Below are positions 53,425 through 61,858 of a stretch of DNA of 64,000 nucleotides, piece after piece; position 1 is the stretch's first letter; every line of letters begins with the position of its first letter. The notes under the pieces are model-generated. The model made no database searches and was not told the DNA's origin. It saw only the letters and a program-made list of their open reading frames with translations. The translations under genes and the position numbers were made by a program. The stretch comes from Salegentibacter echinorum (lineage in GTDB: Bacteria > Bacteroidota > Bacteroidia > Flavobacteriales > Flavobacteriaceae), in assembly GCF_900129445.1 (NCBI RefSeq), contig NZ_FQVT01000006.1:108226-172225 (forward strand), in the 5' to 3' direction.

Positions 53425-53868
53425 ATGATCATTTCTAGATTTATTTTAAGCAAACTAATCCTTTTATTTATTATTTGCACTTCAACGAGTGATCTTAGGG
53501 CGCAGGGAGTATTTGGAAAATGGGAAGTTAAAAATGACGCCGGCCGGGTAAATTCTATTATAGAAGTTTATGAAGAAAATGGAATAGTACAGGGTAAAGT
53601 TATTAGAATCACCAATGAAAATCACCGTGATAGAAAATGTACCAAATGTCCCGGGGAGCTTAAGAACAAGCCTATTGAAGGTCTTAGGGTAATTCGTGAC
53701 TTTGAAAAAGAAGGGAATGAATATGTAAATGGCACCTTAATAGACCCAGATTCTGGCAAGCAGTACAAAGGAAAGATATGGGTTGATGAGGAAAAACCAG
53801 ATCAATTAAACGTTCGTGGCTATATCGCATTCTTTTATAAGACCAAGACCTGGGAACGCGCCGATTAA
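53425..53868 (+). CDS. DUF2147 exported protein, 147 aa
   Basis: The signal peptide (MIISRFILSKLILLFIICTSTS..) leads into a DUF2147 domain: GKWEVKNDAGRVNSIIEVYEENG, with a CTKCPGELKNKPIEGL pair that may form a disulfide, and KIWVDEEKPDQLNVRGYIAFF. DUF2147 is a lipocalin-like beta barrel. It starts 17 bp after the chalcone isomerase-like gene, and a hairpin follows the stop. Confidence 0.87.
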   Translation: MIISRFILSKLILLFIICTSTSDLRAQGVFGKWEVKNDAGRVNSIIEVYEENGIVQGKVIRITNENHRDRKCTKCPGELKNKPIEGLRVIRDFEKEGNEYVNGTLIDPDSGKQYKGKIWVDEEKPDQLNVRGYIAFFYKTKTWERAD

Positions 53869-53887
53869 ATTATCTTTTAATACTTTA

Positions 53888-53920
53888 CCAGCGATATTTA
53901 GAATATCGCTGGCTATTTTT
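53888..53920 (+). terminator. Rho-independent terminator of nadC operon
   Basis: CCAGCGATATT (53888-53898) pairs with AATATCGCTGG (53902-53912) over a 3-base loop, followed by CTATTTTTT. It ends the four-gene nadC operon. Confidence 0.88.
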
Positions 53921-53955
53921 TAAACTATTTTCAGAAGAATTAATTATTAAATCTG

Positions 53956-54840
53956 TTAATCAAAAATCGTGGAAGATAAATAGCGGTCTCCCCTATCACA
54001 AATAATACTCACTACAAGGCCTTCTTCAAGTTCTTCACATAATCTCACTGCGGCAGCAGTAGCACCTCCACTACTCATCCCGGCAAAAATACCTTCTTTG
54101 GTAGCCAGGCGCTTTGTCATGGCAACTGCATCTGCTTCACTCACTTCTAAAATTCGATCTACTTTTTCAGGATTAAAAATTTTAGGAAGATAAGCTTCCG
54201 GCCACTTTCTAATCCCAGGAATCTTAGAATTATCGGTAGGTTGCACTCCCACAATCTGGATATCCTTATTTTGTTCTTTTAGAAAACCAGAAGTCCCCAT
54301 AATAGTTCCCGTTGTTCCCATGGACGAAACAAAATGGGTGATTTTATGTTTGGTATCTTCCCAAATTTCGGGACCGGTGGTTTTATAATGTGCTTTCCAA
54401 TTATCGTTATTACTAAATTGATTGAACATAAAATAATCTCCACCGGCCATTTTTTCTTCAGCATAATCCCGGGCGCCTTCAATTCCGCCATCACCATCTG
54501 TCAAAGTTACCTTAGCGCCATAAGCACGCATAGTTTTCACCCTTTCGATCGTGGCATTTTCCGGCATTACCAATTCTAAATCCAGTTTAAATATACCGGC
54601 AATCATCGCTAAAGCAATTCCGGTATTTCCGCTGGTTGCTTCTATTAGTTTGGTATCCTTTGTAATATCTCCCCTATCCAGTGCGCTTTTAATCATATTG
54701 TAAGCAGCGCGATCTTTTACACTTCCGCCGGGATTGTCACCTTCAAGCTTAAAATACAAAGCTACATTAGGATTTTTAACCAAAGTCTGGGCTTTTACTA
54801 AAGGTGTATTTCCAATTAAATCTAAAATTGAATCGTTCAT
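53956..54840 (-). CDS. cysM: Cysteine synthase (CysM/CysK family)
   Basis: 294 aa, a PLP-dependent O-acetylserine sulfhydrylase. The lysine that binds PLP is in NPGGSVKDRAAYNM, the substrate loop is EATSGNTGIALAM and the phosphate-binding glycines are in SSMGTTGTIMG. The Arg/Ser pattern after the first block is more like CysM than CysK, but the assignment is tentative. The start codon overlaps the cysE stop by one base (TAATG), so the two are translated together, giving the two-step route from serine to cysteine. Confidence 0.92.
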   Translation of the reverse strand: MNDSILDLIGNTPLVKAQTLVKNPNVALYFKLEGDNPGGSVKDRAAYNMIKSALDRGDITKDTKLIEATSGNTGIALAMIAGIFKLDLELVMPENATIERVKTMRAYGAKVTLTDGDGGIEGARDYAEEKMAGGDYFMFNQFSNNDNWKAHYKTTGPEIWEDTKHKITHFVSSMGTTGTIMGTSGFLKEQNKDIQIVGVQPTDNSKIPGIRKWPEAYLPKIFNPEKVDRILEVSEADAVAMTKRLATKEGIFAGMSSGGATAAAVRLCEELEEGLVVSIICDRGDRYLSSTIFD

Positions 54841-55628
54841 TATTCTGTTGTGTTTTTAATATTAATTTGTGGCGTATGGGAAACCATGGAATTTTTTGGC
54901 ACCGAAGAAGTAAGCCAAACATTCCCACCAATAATACTGTTTGCTCCAATGTGGGTTTCTCCTCCCAGAATAGAGGCATTGGCATAGATAGTTACATTTT
55001 CTGCAATGGTAGGATGTCGTTTTAGATTTTTAAGATTACGATCTACATATAAGGCGCCCAGGGTCACTCCCTGATAGATTTTTACATTATTTTCTATCAC
55101 CGCTGTTTCACCAATTACAACCCCGGTAGCGTGATCTATAAAGAAAGGGGTGCCAATTTTTGCCCCGGGATGTATGTCTGTACCGGTAAGGGAATGAGCA
55201 CTTTCGGCCATTAATCTTGGGACCAGGGGCAAGCCAAAATTATAGAAAGCATGACAAAATCTATGAATAGCGATAGCAAAAAAGCCGGGATAAGAAAGAA
55301 TAACTTCTTCTATAGAATTTGCAGCGGGATCGTTTCCTGCAATTGTATTGGCATCTTTGTTTAGTTTTTCAAGAATACCGGGAAGTTCTTCCAGGTATTG
55401 CTGCCAGATATCTTCGCACGGCTTTTCTGGTTCCCAACAAACCAAATTTGCCAACTCTTGAAAATCTTTCCCTAATTGATCTATATTTTTATCAACCGGA
55501 GTTTCGGCATCAAAAAGGGTATAAAATAAATTTTTTGTAAAAGCTTCCGTTTTTTCTCTTATGCTGAATTTTAAATTAGGAAGTCGTTTTTGATTTTTTA
55601 TGCTTTCAATTACATCATTAGTACTCAT
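54840..55628 (-). CDS. cysE: Serine O-acetyltransferase
   Basis: 262 aa. A helical N-terminal domain (1-120) is followed by a left-handed beta-helix (about 150-240) of hexapeptide repeats: HPGAKIGTPFFIDHATGVVIGETAVI contains the catalytic His and Asp. It acetylates serine for cysteine synthesis. The stop overlaps the cysM start by one base. The C-terminal tail is short; the final Ile that docks into CysK in other species is not evident. It resembles the EpsC-type form. No upstream attenuator was seen. Confidence 0.93.
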   Translation of the reverse strand: MSTNDVIESIKNQKRLPNLKFSIREKTEAFTKNLFYTLFDAETPVDKNIDQLGKDFQELANLVCWEPEKPCEDIWQQYLEELPGILEKLNKDANTIAGNDPAANSIEEVILSYPGFFAIAIHRFCHAFYNFGLPLVPRLMAESAHSLTGTDIHPGAKIGTPFFIDHATGVVIGETAVIENNVKIYQGVTLGALYVDRNLKNLKRHPTIAENVTIYANASILGGETHIGANSIIGGNVWLTSSVPKNSMVSHTPQINIKNTTE

Positions 55629-56222
55629 GTGAATTTCCCGTGTAAATAATATTTAACAATTATTCCTGAAATAAAACCATTAAGTCTCCAGGAGCTATAC
55701 CAATTTAACTTTGTAAAGTCGCACAGAAAGCGAAGTTGCTTTTTTGTTCTATGACGCTGCGATTGGTTTGCATAGCCGCAGCTATGGAAATTATGAGCAA
55801 GGAAATAGAGCGGAAAATGAACAAGCTTGAATGCGTCATTATATGGTTAAATTGGTATTATATTTCAAATGTAAGCAATACCTATTAAAATTTCTTTTTT
55901 TCTTTATAAATGCTATCGATAATAATATTATGACTTCAAACCCTGATTAAGCCATAACATTAAGTCTGCTTAATTTCGATGTAAAGGAATGTTTATAATT
56001 CTTCTCCAACACATGTTGTCTTATAGGATTTAGTACGGTGTTTTGGAGTATTTCTGAAGAAAAATAAAATATTAAAACTACTGAGCTTATGCATTTTCTA
56101 TAAAACTCGTTATAACCGGAATCAACAACCTCTACCCAAGGGCGCGAGGTATACTTCCGAAAAAACTTTTTTATTTCGAGGCAAGCCCCGGGAGAATTAA
56201 ACCCCTGGCTATCGCCCCGCGA
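55629..56222. other. Intergenic region with MITE-like copy A and repeat F2
   Basis: About 590 bp upstream of cysE and at the end of a convergent... same-strand helicase gene. It contains the best copy of the MITE-like element (55697-55858) and the long repeat F2 (56120-56226). No coding sequence. Confidence 0.6.
55697..55858. mobile_element. MITE-like element, copy A (reference copy, 162 bp)
   Basis: The ends are a perfect 13-bp inverted repeat: ATACCAATTTAAC (55697-55709) and GTTAAATTGGTAT (55846-55858). The interior has no open frame. Degenerate copies occur at 12924-13114 and 18937-19071. The flanks have TA-rich bases but no certain target-site duplication, so the element could be a passively moved miniature transposon. 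Confidence 0.7.
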
Positions 56223-56226
56223 TTAA
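56120..56226 (+). repeat. AACAACCTC long dispersed repeat, copy F2
   Basis: Aligns to 42678-42784. Its last bases, CCCCGCGATTAAA, include the stop codon (TAA on the minus strand at 56225-56223) of the neighbouring helicase gene, so the repeat has set the C-terminus or moved right up to it. Confidence 0.8.
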
Positions 56227-57530
56227 ACCAACCTAATTCTTACTTTCTTGCGCTTTAATTTAGTATTATCTAATTTATTAATAAGGGTTTGGACATTTTC
56301 ACCAGGAACAGCTACAAATGCACAATCTTGTTTTAGTTCAATTAACCCTAACTCCTCTTTCTTAAGTCCCCCCTCTTTTAAGAACAGGCCTGCGATATCT
56401 CCTTTAGAGATTTTGTCCTTTCTTCCTCCAGAAATAAATAAAGTACAATTTAAAACTTCTTGTGAAAGTTTCATTTTTTCCTCTAACTGATGTTCATTCT
56501 TCTGAATAAAATCGGGTAATTTTTCATGTTTATTATAAAGAACAAAAGCAGTTCCTTTCTTATGCATTCTCGCTGTTCGTCCGTTTCTGTGTGTAAATTC
56601 TTCAGCTTTTAAAGGCAATTGATAATGAATGATAAAATCAATTTCTGGCACGTCAATTCCCCGGGCAGCAAGATCTGTTGCGATGAGGATTCGATGAGTA
56701 CCGTTTCTAAATTTTATGAGGGATCGTTCGCGATCTCTTTGTTCCATTCCTCCGGAAAATATACCGTGTGCTATATTTTTTTCGTGTAGAAAATCACTAA
56801 GCTGGGCAATACTATCTTTTAGGTTGCAAAAAATTATCCCTGTTTTGCTTTCCAGTTCCTCAAGCAAGGCTAATAAAGTCTTATTGGTGCTGCCAAAGGT
56901 TTCCAGGGTTTTAATAGTGACCGCCGGAGTATTCGATTGCAAAAAGTCTAGAACTTCTGCATTTTTAATACCTACAAATTCCGGGATTTTCTCCGGTTGT
57001 GTTGCTGAAGTCAAAATTCGGTTTTCAAGTTGAGGCAAGCTGGAAATAATTTCTTTCATTTCTGTCTCGAAGCCGGTTTCGAGGGATTTATCAAATTCGT
57101 TCAGCACTAAAACTTTAATAAACTCAACAGAAAAGCTTTCTCTTCTTAAGTGATCGGCTATCCTGCCAGGGGTTCCTATTAAAATAGAAGGAGGATGAAT
57201 TAAATCCTGTTTATCTTTTTTAAAAGCACGGCCGCCATAAACAGCGTGAACTTTAAAGCCGGCACCTATTTCACGGGTAACCTGTTCAATTTGAATAGCG
57301 AGCTCTCGCGATGGCACTAAAATAAGGGCCTGAACTTCGGTTTTATCCGGATCTAAATTAGCCAGAATTGGCAATAAAAATGCGAGGGTCTTACCGGTTC
57401 CGGTAGGAGAGAGCAAAACGGTATCTTTTTTATTCGAGATTGTATCGTACGCTTTTTGCTGCATTACATTTAACTCCCGGATTTTAAGTTTATCCAGGAT
57501 CTCCTGTAAATTCTTTATTGCATTTTGCAT
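56223..57530 (-). CDS. DEAD-box-like RNA helicase with altered motif II (N-E-F-D)
   Basis: 435 aa. Walker A is SPTGTGKT (K47), then motif Ia VPSREL, a motif II read as N-E-F-D at 144-147 instead of D-E-A-D, motif III SAT at 175-177, and motif VI HRNGRTARM. The C-terminal part (about 355-435) is a DbpA-like RNA-binding domain. The Asp-to-Asn change hits the residue that coordinates magnesium, so ATPase activity may be altered or this may be a clade feature. It is a full-length gene; its stop codon lies within repeat F2. A role in ribosome assembly or RNA remodelling is inferred. Confidence 0.9.
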   Translation of the reverse strand: MQNAIKNLQEILDKLKIRELNVMQQKAYDTISNKKDTVLLSPTGTGKTLAFLLPILANLDPDKTEVQALILVPSRELAIQIEQVTREIGAGFKVHAVYGGRAFKKDKQDLIHPPSILIGTPGRIADHLRRESFSVEFIKVLVLNEFDKSLETGFETEMKEIISSLPQLENRILTSATQPEKIPEFVGIKNAEVLDFLQSNTPAVTIKTLETFGSTNKTLLALLEELESKTGIIFCNLKDSIAQLSDFLHEKNIAHGIFSGGMEQRDRERSLIKFRNGTHRILIATDLAARGIDVPEIDFIIHYQLPLKAEEFTHRNGRTARMHKKGTAFVLYNKHEKLPDFIQKNEHQLEEKMKLSQEVLNCTLFISGGRKDKISKGDIAGLFLKEGGLKKEELGLIELKQDCAFVAVPGENVQTLINKLDNTKLKRKKVRIRLV

Positions 57531-57620
57531 AGGGGAATTTTATGGGGATAGTAATAACGAGAATAAAAAAGACTTCCCCGAAGAAAATATAGCCTGCCGT
57601 AGCCTGGCAGCTTGTAAAAA

Positions 57621-57657
57621 GAAAAAAGGTTCAGGATATAAAAACATCCTGAACCTT
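57621..57657 (-). terminator. Rho-independent terminator of cold-shock-domain gene
   Basis: On the minus strand AAGGTTCAGGAT pairs with ATCCTGAACCTT (57626-57637 and 57646-57657), followed by TTTTTTC. It lies 16 bp after the gene's stop. Confidence 0.85.
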
Positions 57658-57673
57658 AAATTTTAAAATATCA

Positions 57674-58126
57674 TTAAATCACTTTAACGCGTACCGCATT
57701 CATGCCTTTCATTCCGCGTTCTAGCTCATAAGTAACTTTGTCATTTTCGTTAATCTCGTCTATAAGACCGGTAACGTGTACAAAATATTTCTCATTATTT
57801 TCAGCATCTATGATAAAACCAAAACCTTTTGAGTGATCAAAGAAGGAAACTTTCCCTGTACGTTGCGGATCTTCCTCTGGTAGATCTTCTTTCTTAGGAG
57901 TTCCTATTTCTATACTTTCGGCATCCACCTCTACTTTTTGAGAGGGATCTGGAGGAGTATCGGTAAGATTACCATCGGCGTCAACATAAGCGATCATGTC
58001 TTCAAAATTGCCGCCTTTATTTGAATTTTCCTTTCGCTCCTGCTTCCTGAGTTCTTTTTCCTTTCGCTTCTTTAATTTCTTTTTCTCTTTTTCAGTTTTA
58101 CTAAATGTCTGCTGAGATTTGCCCAT
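57674..58126 (-). CDS. Cold-shock-domain protein with Lys-rich N-terminal extension
   Basis: 150 aa. A basic, coiled-coil-like extension (1-40; TEKEKKKLKKRKEKELRKQERKE) and an acidic linker (41-88) precede the cold-shock domain (about 90-150), with RNP1 in KGFGFI (100-105) and RNP2 in KYFVHV (113-118). It should bind single-stranded nucleic acids and help with RNA structure. A minus-strand -7 box lies at 58247-58254, giving a leader of about 115 nt, long for this phylum and typical for cold-shock mRNAs. The domain pattern is unusual compared with the ordinary 70-aa CspA. Confidence 0.92.
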   Translation of the reverse strand: MGKSQQTFSKTEKEKKKLKKRKEKELRKQERKENSNKGGNFEDMIAYVDADGNLTDTPPDPSQKVEVDAESIEIGTPKKEDLPEEDPQRTGKVSFFDHSKGFGFIIDAENNEKYFVHVTGLIDEINENDKVTYELERGMKGMNAVRVKVI

Positions 58127-58246
58127 TAGTTGATTTTAATTAATAATTATTTGAGTAAGCAGATTTGGAATCCTGATTGTTTCTAAAGCTATAATAAACT
58201 TTTTCTTTAAAAAAAATCCAGATTCTTTCATCGCTTTAACTTATAC

Positions 58247-58254
58247 AAAGATAA
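58247..58254 (-). promoter_or_regulatory. Predicted -7 box of cold-shock-domain gene
   Basis: On the minus strand TATCTTTG matches TAnnTTTG about 120 bp before the start codon. Long leader may be a thermosensor-like 5' UTR; no structure was computed. Confidence 0.4.
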
Positions 58255-58352
58255 GGGATAAGATTCAATTTATTTAATCTAATAGAAATAATAATTAACA
58301 AATAGAAGCTTGTTCAAAAATTATTAAATCTTAGTCTGAAAGTTATTAAAAA

Positions 58353-59207
58353 CTAATCATCAAGATTTATTTGCAAGATAGTTGCCGGTTGTCTCCTACT
58401 TTCATTAGAGATATATAAATTACCGGCTTCATCAAATGCAAGACCTTCTGGTTTGGGAAAAGTTTTGGGATTCAGAATATGAATATTACTAATAACCCCG
58501 CTTTGATTTAAAATAATTATTTTTGGTTGATGTCCTTCCAAAATATAGATTTCCCCGGTTTTAGGGTGAATGCTCAAGGCTGTAGCCCTAATGATTAGAG
58601 AAGAGCGCCCTCCTTTTAATTTCTTAAATTCCTTAGCATTCACATCCAACTCAAAAAGACTATTTGTATTGGTGGTTTTGGTTTCAAGATTAAACGCATA
58701 AATGCCTTTTCTATCTCTACGAATATTGTATTCTTTAATCATAAGCAAAAGCCGGTCATTTTTAGAATCCACCTCAATGGCTTCCAAATCGTCTAGATCT
58801 ATACCGGAAACTTTATAGGAATTAATTTTTCTGTTGGCTTTTCTATAATTTATAATTTCAAATAACTTGCCATCACTACGTGTAACCCAGGCCGTCTTCC
58901 CAGCTACGCTAATCGCTTCATAATCTCCTGCGTCCCCAAAATGAATACGATTGGTTATTTCTGCCGTTTTTAAATTGTAGATATAAATCAAACCTTTTTC
59001 ATCCTGGATGCAAGCCAACTCATTATTCCCAATATGACTAATTCCAGAAATCTCATTTAGTTCTTGCGATAATTCCCATTTTTCAGAAATATTATAGGTT
59101 TTGGCATTCTCATCGAACGCAAAATAACTTCCTTTTGAAAAGCCCCAATAAATTAGCGCCGTAACTATAAGAACCGCTATAATTATACTCCATACTAACT
59201 TCTTCAT
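58353..59207 (-). CDS. SdiA-regulated-type beta-propeller protein
   Basis: 284 aa with an N-terminal signal or anchor helix (MKKLVWSIIIAVLIVTALIYW). The following repeats (LNEISGISHIG, DYEAISVAGKTAWVTRSDG, DLEAIEVDS, LEGHQPKIIILN, GLAFDEAGNLYISNES) form a beta-propeller of the SdiA-regulated family (YjiK-like). These are calcium-binding or NHL-like periplasmic proteins of unknown role. It is alone on its strand and precedes the divergent PBP gene. Confidence 0.88.
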   Translation of the reverse strand: MKKLVWSIIIAVLIVTALIYWGFSKGSYFAFDENAKTYNISEKWELSQELNEISGISHIGNNELACIQDEKGLIYIYNLKTAEITNRIHFGDAGDYEAISVAGKTAWVTRSDGKLFEIINYRKANRKINSYKVSGIDLDDLEAIEVDSKNDRLLLMIKEYNIRRDRKGIYAFNLETKTTNTNSLFELDVNAKEFKKLKGGRSSLIIRATALSIHPKTGEIYILEGHQPKIIILNQSGVISNIHILNPKTFPKPEGLAFDEAGNLYISNESRRQPATILQINLDD

Positions 59208-59481
59208 TCAAATTTATTTTATCGATTGCAAGTTCATTTCGCTATAATTCAAAGATTTAATTCTGTTATAGATTCTTTAATCTAAGCTATAACCCATTTT
59301 TCAAACTATTTCTGAACGGTCATTTTGGTATTTCTGTTTAAAAATAAGTTTTTGCTACAGCCATATTCTACAAAATTAGTTTCATTTAATCTTTAAAATT
59401 TATTTAAAAGCTTAAAAAACCATTAAAATTTTATATAGTATTTCATTGGTATTTGTTTCTTTGCAGCAATTATAACCAGGT

Positions 59482-61785
59482 ATGCTAAACAAGATTAAAA
59501 AACACCCTAAATTAAAATGGGGTCTCCTCATAATTTTAAGTCTGCTTGCCCTTGCAATATTATTTTTTAGCAGCATCTACTTTGGTGCCTGGGGAAAGCT
59601 ACCTTCTTCTCTAGAATTAAAAGACCTTAAACAAAATCGAGCCACTCAGGTATTGGCCGCAAACGGAGACCTTATAGGTAAATTTTACGTTTTCGATCGT
59701 CAGCCGGTAAAATACGAAGCATTTCCAGAGCACCTTGTAAATGCACTTATTGCTACTGAAGATGCGCGGTTTTTTGAACACGAAGGAATAGACAAGCGAA
59801 GTTTATTGCGTGTGTTTTTTAAATCTATATTATTGCAGGATGATTCTTCGGGCGGCGGAAGCACCATCACCCTACAACTCGCCAAGAATATTTACGGCCG
59901 TAAAGATTACGGTAGTTTGGGGATTGTGGTGAATAAATTTCAGGAAGCCATAATTGCCAGTCGGCTGGAAGATATTTACTCAAAAAAGGAGATTATAAGA
60001 CTGTATTTTAATACGGTGCCTTTTAGCGATAATACCTTTGGTATTGAAAGTGCCGCGATGAAATTCTTTAATAAACACACTTCTCAACTCAATCTTGAAG
60101 AAGCCGCTGTACTGGTGGGAATGTTAAAAGCTTCGCATTATTATAATCCAAGAATTTTTCCCGAGCGCAGCAGGTTAAGACGTGATGTGGTGCTCACGCA
60201 AATGAAAAAATATGGATATATCACTGAAGCAAAGCTGAAAAAAACAATACAAAAAGAACTGGAGTTGGATTATAAAAGCTATAGTCACGATAAAGGTTTG
60301 GCGCCCTATTTTAGGGAGCAAGTGAGAAAAGATGTAAGTAAAGTTTTAGATACTTTAAAAAATAAGGATGGCAAGAAATACAATATTTATCGCGACGGAC
60401 TCATTGTGCACACAACACTTAATTATAAGCTTCAGGTTTTGGCTGAAGAAGCTTTAAAAGAGCATATGGCTAATTTACAGAAACAACACGAAGCTTCTTA
60501 TGGCAAGGCAGCGCCCTGGTTAACAAATAAAAACCTGGTGCTCGATGCTTTAAAAAAGACCTCAGCCTGGAAAAATCTAGCAAAAGAGGATTTAAAAGAA
60601 ACCGAAATATTAAAAAAACTAAACACAAAGCATAATACTGAGCTTTTTGATTATGATGGTGTAACTACAAAAAATGTGAGTACGCGTGATAGTGTTGCAC
60701 ATTATTTAAAATTTTTAAACGCGGGAATGTTAGCCGTCAAACCACAAAATGGTGCTGTACAGGCTTGGGTTGGCGGTATCGATTTTCGTTACTTTAAGTA
60801 TGATCACGTTTCCCAAAGCAAGCGGCAGGTAGGCTCTACTTTTAAACCTTTTGTATATACTGCTGCATTGGAAAGCGGAATTGAAGTATGTGATTATTTC
60901 TCACCCCGGGAGGTAACTTATGCCAATGGTTGGACACCTTCTAACTCTGGCGGAGTAAAGGAAGAAGATGAGCATATTAATTACAACCTAAAAGAAGCTT
61001 TAAGTAAGTCTATGAATACTATTGCTGTAAAAGTGCTTATGGAAACAGGCATTAATAAAGTAATTCGCCAGGCTCAAAGTATGGGAATAACATCTAAGCT
61101 TCCCGCGGTACCTTCTATTGCACTGGGCACAGCCTCTTTAAGTGTAACCGAATTAACCGAGGCTTATACGCCTTTTGTAAACAAAGGCCTTACCAGCAAG
61201 GCTTATTATATTACCCGAATAGAAGATGGCGCGGGAAATATTTTGGCCGAATTTGAGCCTGAAATTTCTAAAAAACCTTCCCTTACCGAAACCAATAGAA
61301 AGTTAATGATTGAAATGATGAAAGCCACGGTGAATGAAGGGACGGCTACCAGGCTGCGAACTACCTATGGCTTAAGAAATGATATTGCCGGAAAAACCGG
61401 AACAACCCAAAATAATAAAGATGGATGGTTTGTAGGTATTACGCCAAACCTGCTCGCAGTAACCTGGGTGGGCGCAGACGATCACCGTATTGGGTTTAGA
61501 AACACAGCTATTGGACAGGGCGCTAATTCTGCTTTACCAATTTTTGGAAAACTGATGCAGAAAATGAATAAAGATCCGGAGTTTAATGAATTTACAAGAG
61601 CCAGGTTTGCACCTGTTTCCCGGGAAATCAAAGAAATGATGGACTGTGATCCTACCAAGCGCGACGGGTTTTTTAAACGACTTTTTGGTGGTGGAAAAGA
61701 TAATAAAGCAGAAAAAGAAGAGAAAAAAGAGAAGAAAGGCTTCTTTAAACGCTTGTTTGGAGGCGGGAAAAAGAATAAAAACTAA
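59482..61785 (+). CDS. Class A penicillin-binding protein (PBP1A-type)
   Basis: 767 aa. One membrane anchor (about 13-35), then the GT51 transglycosylase domain (about 70-250) with the catalytic E93 in ATEDARFFEHEG. The transpeptidase domain (about 400-700) has S452 in GSTFKPF, SMNT as the second motif and KTGT at 638-641. It polymerises and cross-links peptidoglycan in the periplasm. The C-terminal tail has two near-identical units, GFFKRLFGGGK, separated by a Lys/Glu-rich linker. Homologs of this phylum often have basic C-termini; the duplication looks recent. The gene stands alone. Confidence 0.95.
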   Translation: MLNKIKKHPKLKWGLLIILSLLALAILFFSSIYFGAWGKLPSSLELKDLKQNRATQVLAANGDLIGKFYVFDRQPVKYEAFPEHLVNALIATEDARFFEHEGIDKRSLLRVFFKSILLQDDSSGGGSTITLQLAKNIYGRKDYGSLGIVVNKFQEAIIASRLEDIYSKKEIIRLYFNTVPFSDNTFGIESAAMKFFNKHTSQLNLEEAAVLVGMLKASHYYNPRIFPERSRLRRDVVLTQMKKYGYITEAKLKKTIQKELELDYKSYSHDKGLAPYFREQVRKDVSKVLDTLKNKDGKKYNIYRDGLIVHTTLNYKLQVLAEEALKEHMANLQKQHEASYGKAAPWLTNKNLVLDALKKTSAWKNLAKEDLKETEILKKLNTKHNTELFDYDGVTTKNVSTRDSVAHYLKFLNAGMLAVKPQNGAVQAWVGGIDFRYFKYDHVSQSKRQVGSTFKPFVYTAALESGIEVCDYFSPREVTYANGWTPSNSGGVKEEDEHINYNLKEALSKSMNTIAVKVLMETGINKVIRQAQSMGITSKLPAVPSIALGTASLSVTELTEAYTPFVNKGLTSKAYYITRIEDGAGNILAEFEPEISKKPSLTETNRKLMIEMMKATVNEGTATRLRTTYGLRNDIAGKTGTTQNNKDGWFVGITPNLLAVTWVGADDHRIGFRNTAIGQGANSALPIFGKLMQKMNKDPEFNEFTRARFAPVSREIKEMMDCDPTKRDGFFKRLFGGGKDNKAEKEEKKEKKGFFKRLFGGGKKNKN

Positions 61786-61801
61786 GGTAGTAGCTTATAA
61801 T

Positions 61802-61842
61802 AAAACACAAACCCTGGGTTTATATTCCAGGGTTTTGTGTTT
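61802..61842. terminator. Bidirectional terminator
   Basis: AAACACAAACCCTGG (61802-61816) pairs with CCAGGGTTTTGTGTTT (61827-61842) with one bulged T. It lies between the convergent PBP and 607-aa genes and can serve both. Confidence 0.85.
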
Positions 61843-61858
61843 AAGAATTACCTAAGTT

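Noticed and set aside
55629..55696. Sulfur or cysteine riboswitch upstream of cysE
   Set aside because: The leader is only a short AT-rich stretch before the MITE copy, with no recognisable SAM or T-box motif.
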